The notes under the pieces: model-generated
Told to the model about the DNA's origin: nothing
Seen by the model: only the letters and a program-made list of their open reading frames with translations
Databases searched by the model: none
Made by a program: the position numbers and the translations under genes
Shown: piece by piece, positions 60,244 through 61,302 of the stretch
Position numbering within the stretch: position 1 is the first letter of the stretch
Layout of the letters: each line of letters opens with the position of its first letter
Assembly: GCA_037176905.1 (NCBI GenBank)
Contig: JBBBWG010027346.1
Span: 2,505-63,806, forward strand
DNA: 61,302 nucleotides
Source: Azolla pinnata
Lineage: Eukaryota; Streptophyta; Polypodiopsida; Salviniales; Salviniaceae
Direction of reading: 5' to 3'

Positions 60244-61302
60244 TTACCTCAATTTGGAAGGGTTTTTCCTACAAAATTCTAGGTTAGCCTTCCCATCTAG
60301 CTTTTTGCCGAACCCGTGCGCGATGTAGTCTCCGAATCGTGTCTCTCTATAGATCATCGGCTTGTTATCGCTGACGAAGAGATCGATCGGTGCGACCGTG
60401 TCGTTCTCATCGGGGCCATAGAAGCATGCGATCGACATTCTCGCAGCCTTCTTGTTGGTCAGAGCACGGTGCTCTACGCTTCTGTAGAGCCCATTTGTTA
60501 GAATCTGAGAAGAGAGAGCAAGAGGGAAGGTGTCATAGCCGTCGCATGAACAGGCGCTCCTCTGACAGGGGGTGTCGAATGTACATTTCGAAGGTCGAAA
60601 CTAATCGATACGGCGGTTTGATGGATCGCTTACCTCAATTTGGTCTCCGATGAGCACAACAAAGGCGTTCGGGATCGGATCGACGTCGAGCCAGTGCTCA
60701 CCTCGCTTGACTTGCAGTCCCTTTGCCTTCTGCATCAAGATGGAGAGCGATCCGAAATCGGAGTGCGAGCTCAATCCCAGGGTGAGCTCGGGCTGAGGGC
60801 AAGCGGGGTAATAGTTGATCCCCAGCGTCTGGCGGCGGAACTGGGTGCGGAAAAGGGCAGGGTTCGATCCCAGGCTCGAGGCGATGCCCTCGCCGATGAG
60901 GCACGCCAAGCTCTCCATCCGCGTACGGAAGTCGAGCAGAGGCTCCCTGCGAAGCAAAGGCCCCAGGAGATGAGATGGTCAGAGTAAGAAACAAACGCAT
61001 CAGGCGTCGATCACGGAAGTATTGATTCGGCATCAGCTGCAGAGGAGAGCAAAGGCCACCTGAGGATGCCGGGTATGAGGTCGGGGTCGAGGGTGTTGCT
61101 GTGCTTGAAGCCCAAGGTGTCCTTCCACTCCTGAGCTTTCATGCTCGGCGTGTAGCCCGTGAAGAAGAGCAGGGGAGACGACGGGTCTGCGGAGAGCAGG
61201 CGCAGCTTCTCGCCGGTCGGCATCGCGAAGAAGCGCGAGGCCGCGGCCCAGAGCTGGTCCTGCAGGCCGCTCGGTATGCCGTGATCGATCACCTGCCCCC
61301 CC
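60244..61302 (-). CDS. 2-oxoglutarate/Fe(II)-dependent dioxygenase, F6'H1-like, 5' end outside window
   Basis: Soluble oxygenase using Fe(II), 2-oxoglutarate and O2. Exons in the window: 61302-61060 (start missing), 60946-60634 and 60504-60244, with phases matching. Visible motifs are VIDHGIP near the start, KAQEWKDTLGFKH (typical of the feruloyl-CoA 6'-hydroxylase-like clade), NYYPACPQPELTLGLSSHSD with the HxD iron ligands, DVDPIPNAFVVLIGDQIE, NGLYRSVEH with the distal His, and the 2OG-binding R-x-S in ARMSIA. It is likely intact. The substrate cannot be told: coumarin-type hydroxylation is suggested by resemblance only. The spacer 59789-60243 holds no gene. Confidence 0.88.

Noticed and set aside
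60316-60653. Plus-strand frames over the dioxygenase exons
   Set aside because: They are antisense to exons with clear 2OG-dioxygenase motifs and in-phase introns.
1-61302. CRISPR arrays, tRNA or rRNA genes, bacterial operons, organelle insertions
   Set aside because: Nothing in the sequence supports them. The tandem repeats lack the regular repeat-spacer pattern, and the genes are spliced nuclear plant genes.

Overview
This is nuclear DNA of a land plant (embryophyte). The genes are split by spliceosomal introns of about 95 bp to several kb. Plant-type telomere heptamers and telo-boxes are scattered through non-coding DNA, and several proteins belong to plant families (DUF630/DUF632 NRG2-like, a CHY1-like hydrolase ending in AKL, an F6'H-like dioxygenase). 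The sequence does not tell me the species. The divergence of the proteins would suit a seedless plant or an early-diverging lineage, but that is a guess. One assembly gap (100 N) lies at 32395-32494.

Layout from left to right. 1-4951 (-): a very long acidic repeat protein that runs off the left edge, with a T-rich upstream region holding three perfect TTTCCCGCC (E2F-type) sites. 11306-13936 (+): a DHHC protein S-acyltransferase. 15315-15993 (+): ribosomal protein eS28 behind a tandem array rich in telo-box-like motifs. 19497-20226: blocks of interstitial plant telomere heptamer. 20622-24171 (+): an NRG2-like DUF630/DUF632 protein with extreme low-complexity inserts. 26158-29102 (+): ALG11 mannosyltransferase behind a tandem-repeat array. 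32626-33324 (+): a small unknown protein containing a translated telomere hexamer, followed by a telomere-motif minisatellite. 35249-41035 (-) and 43909-52094 (-): a head-to-tail tandem pair of CHY1-like 3-hydroxyisobutyryl-CoA hydrolases, each with 14 exons, identical intron phases and a peroxisomal AKL end. 53226-53465: a (CCCTAA)n array. 53598-59788 (+): a Pro/His-rich protein that also carries a translated hexamer run; its long last intron holds a dead LINE. 60244-61302 (-): a 2-oxoglutarate dioxygenase, cut by the right edge.

The genes are a mixed set of housekeeping and metabolic functions (translation, ER N-glycosylation, protein palmitoylation, peroxisomal valine/acyl-CoA catabolism, phenylpropanoid-type oxidation). 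They do not form a pathway cluster; only the CHY1 pair is functionally linked, by duplication. Two themes recur. Short local tandem duplications (50-250 bp periods) occur in nearly every intron and spacer. Telomere-like CCCTAA/CCCTAAA repeats occur in promoters, spacers and even coding exons. Three of the 47 introns I could reconstruct have GC instead of GT donors. I found no convincing new multi-gene system.
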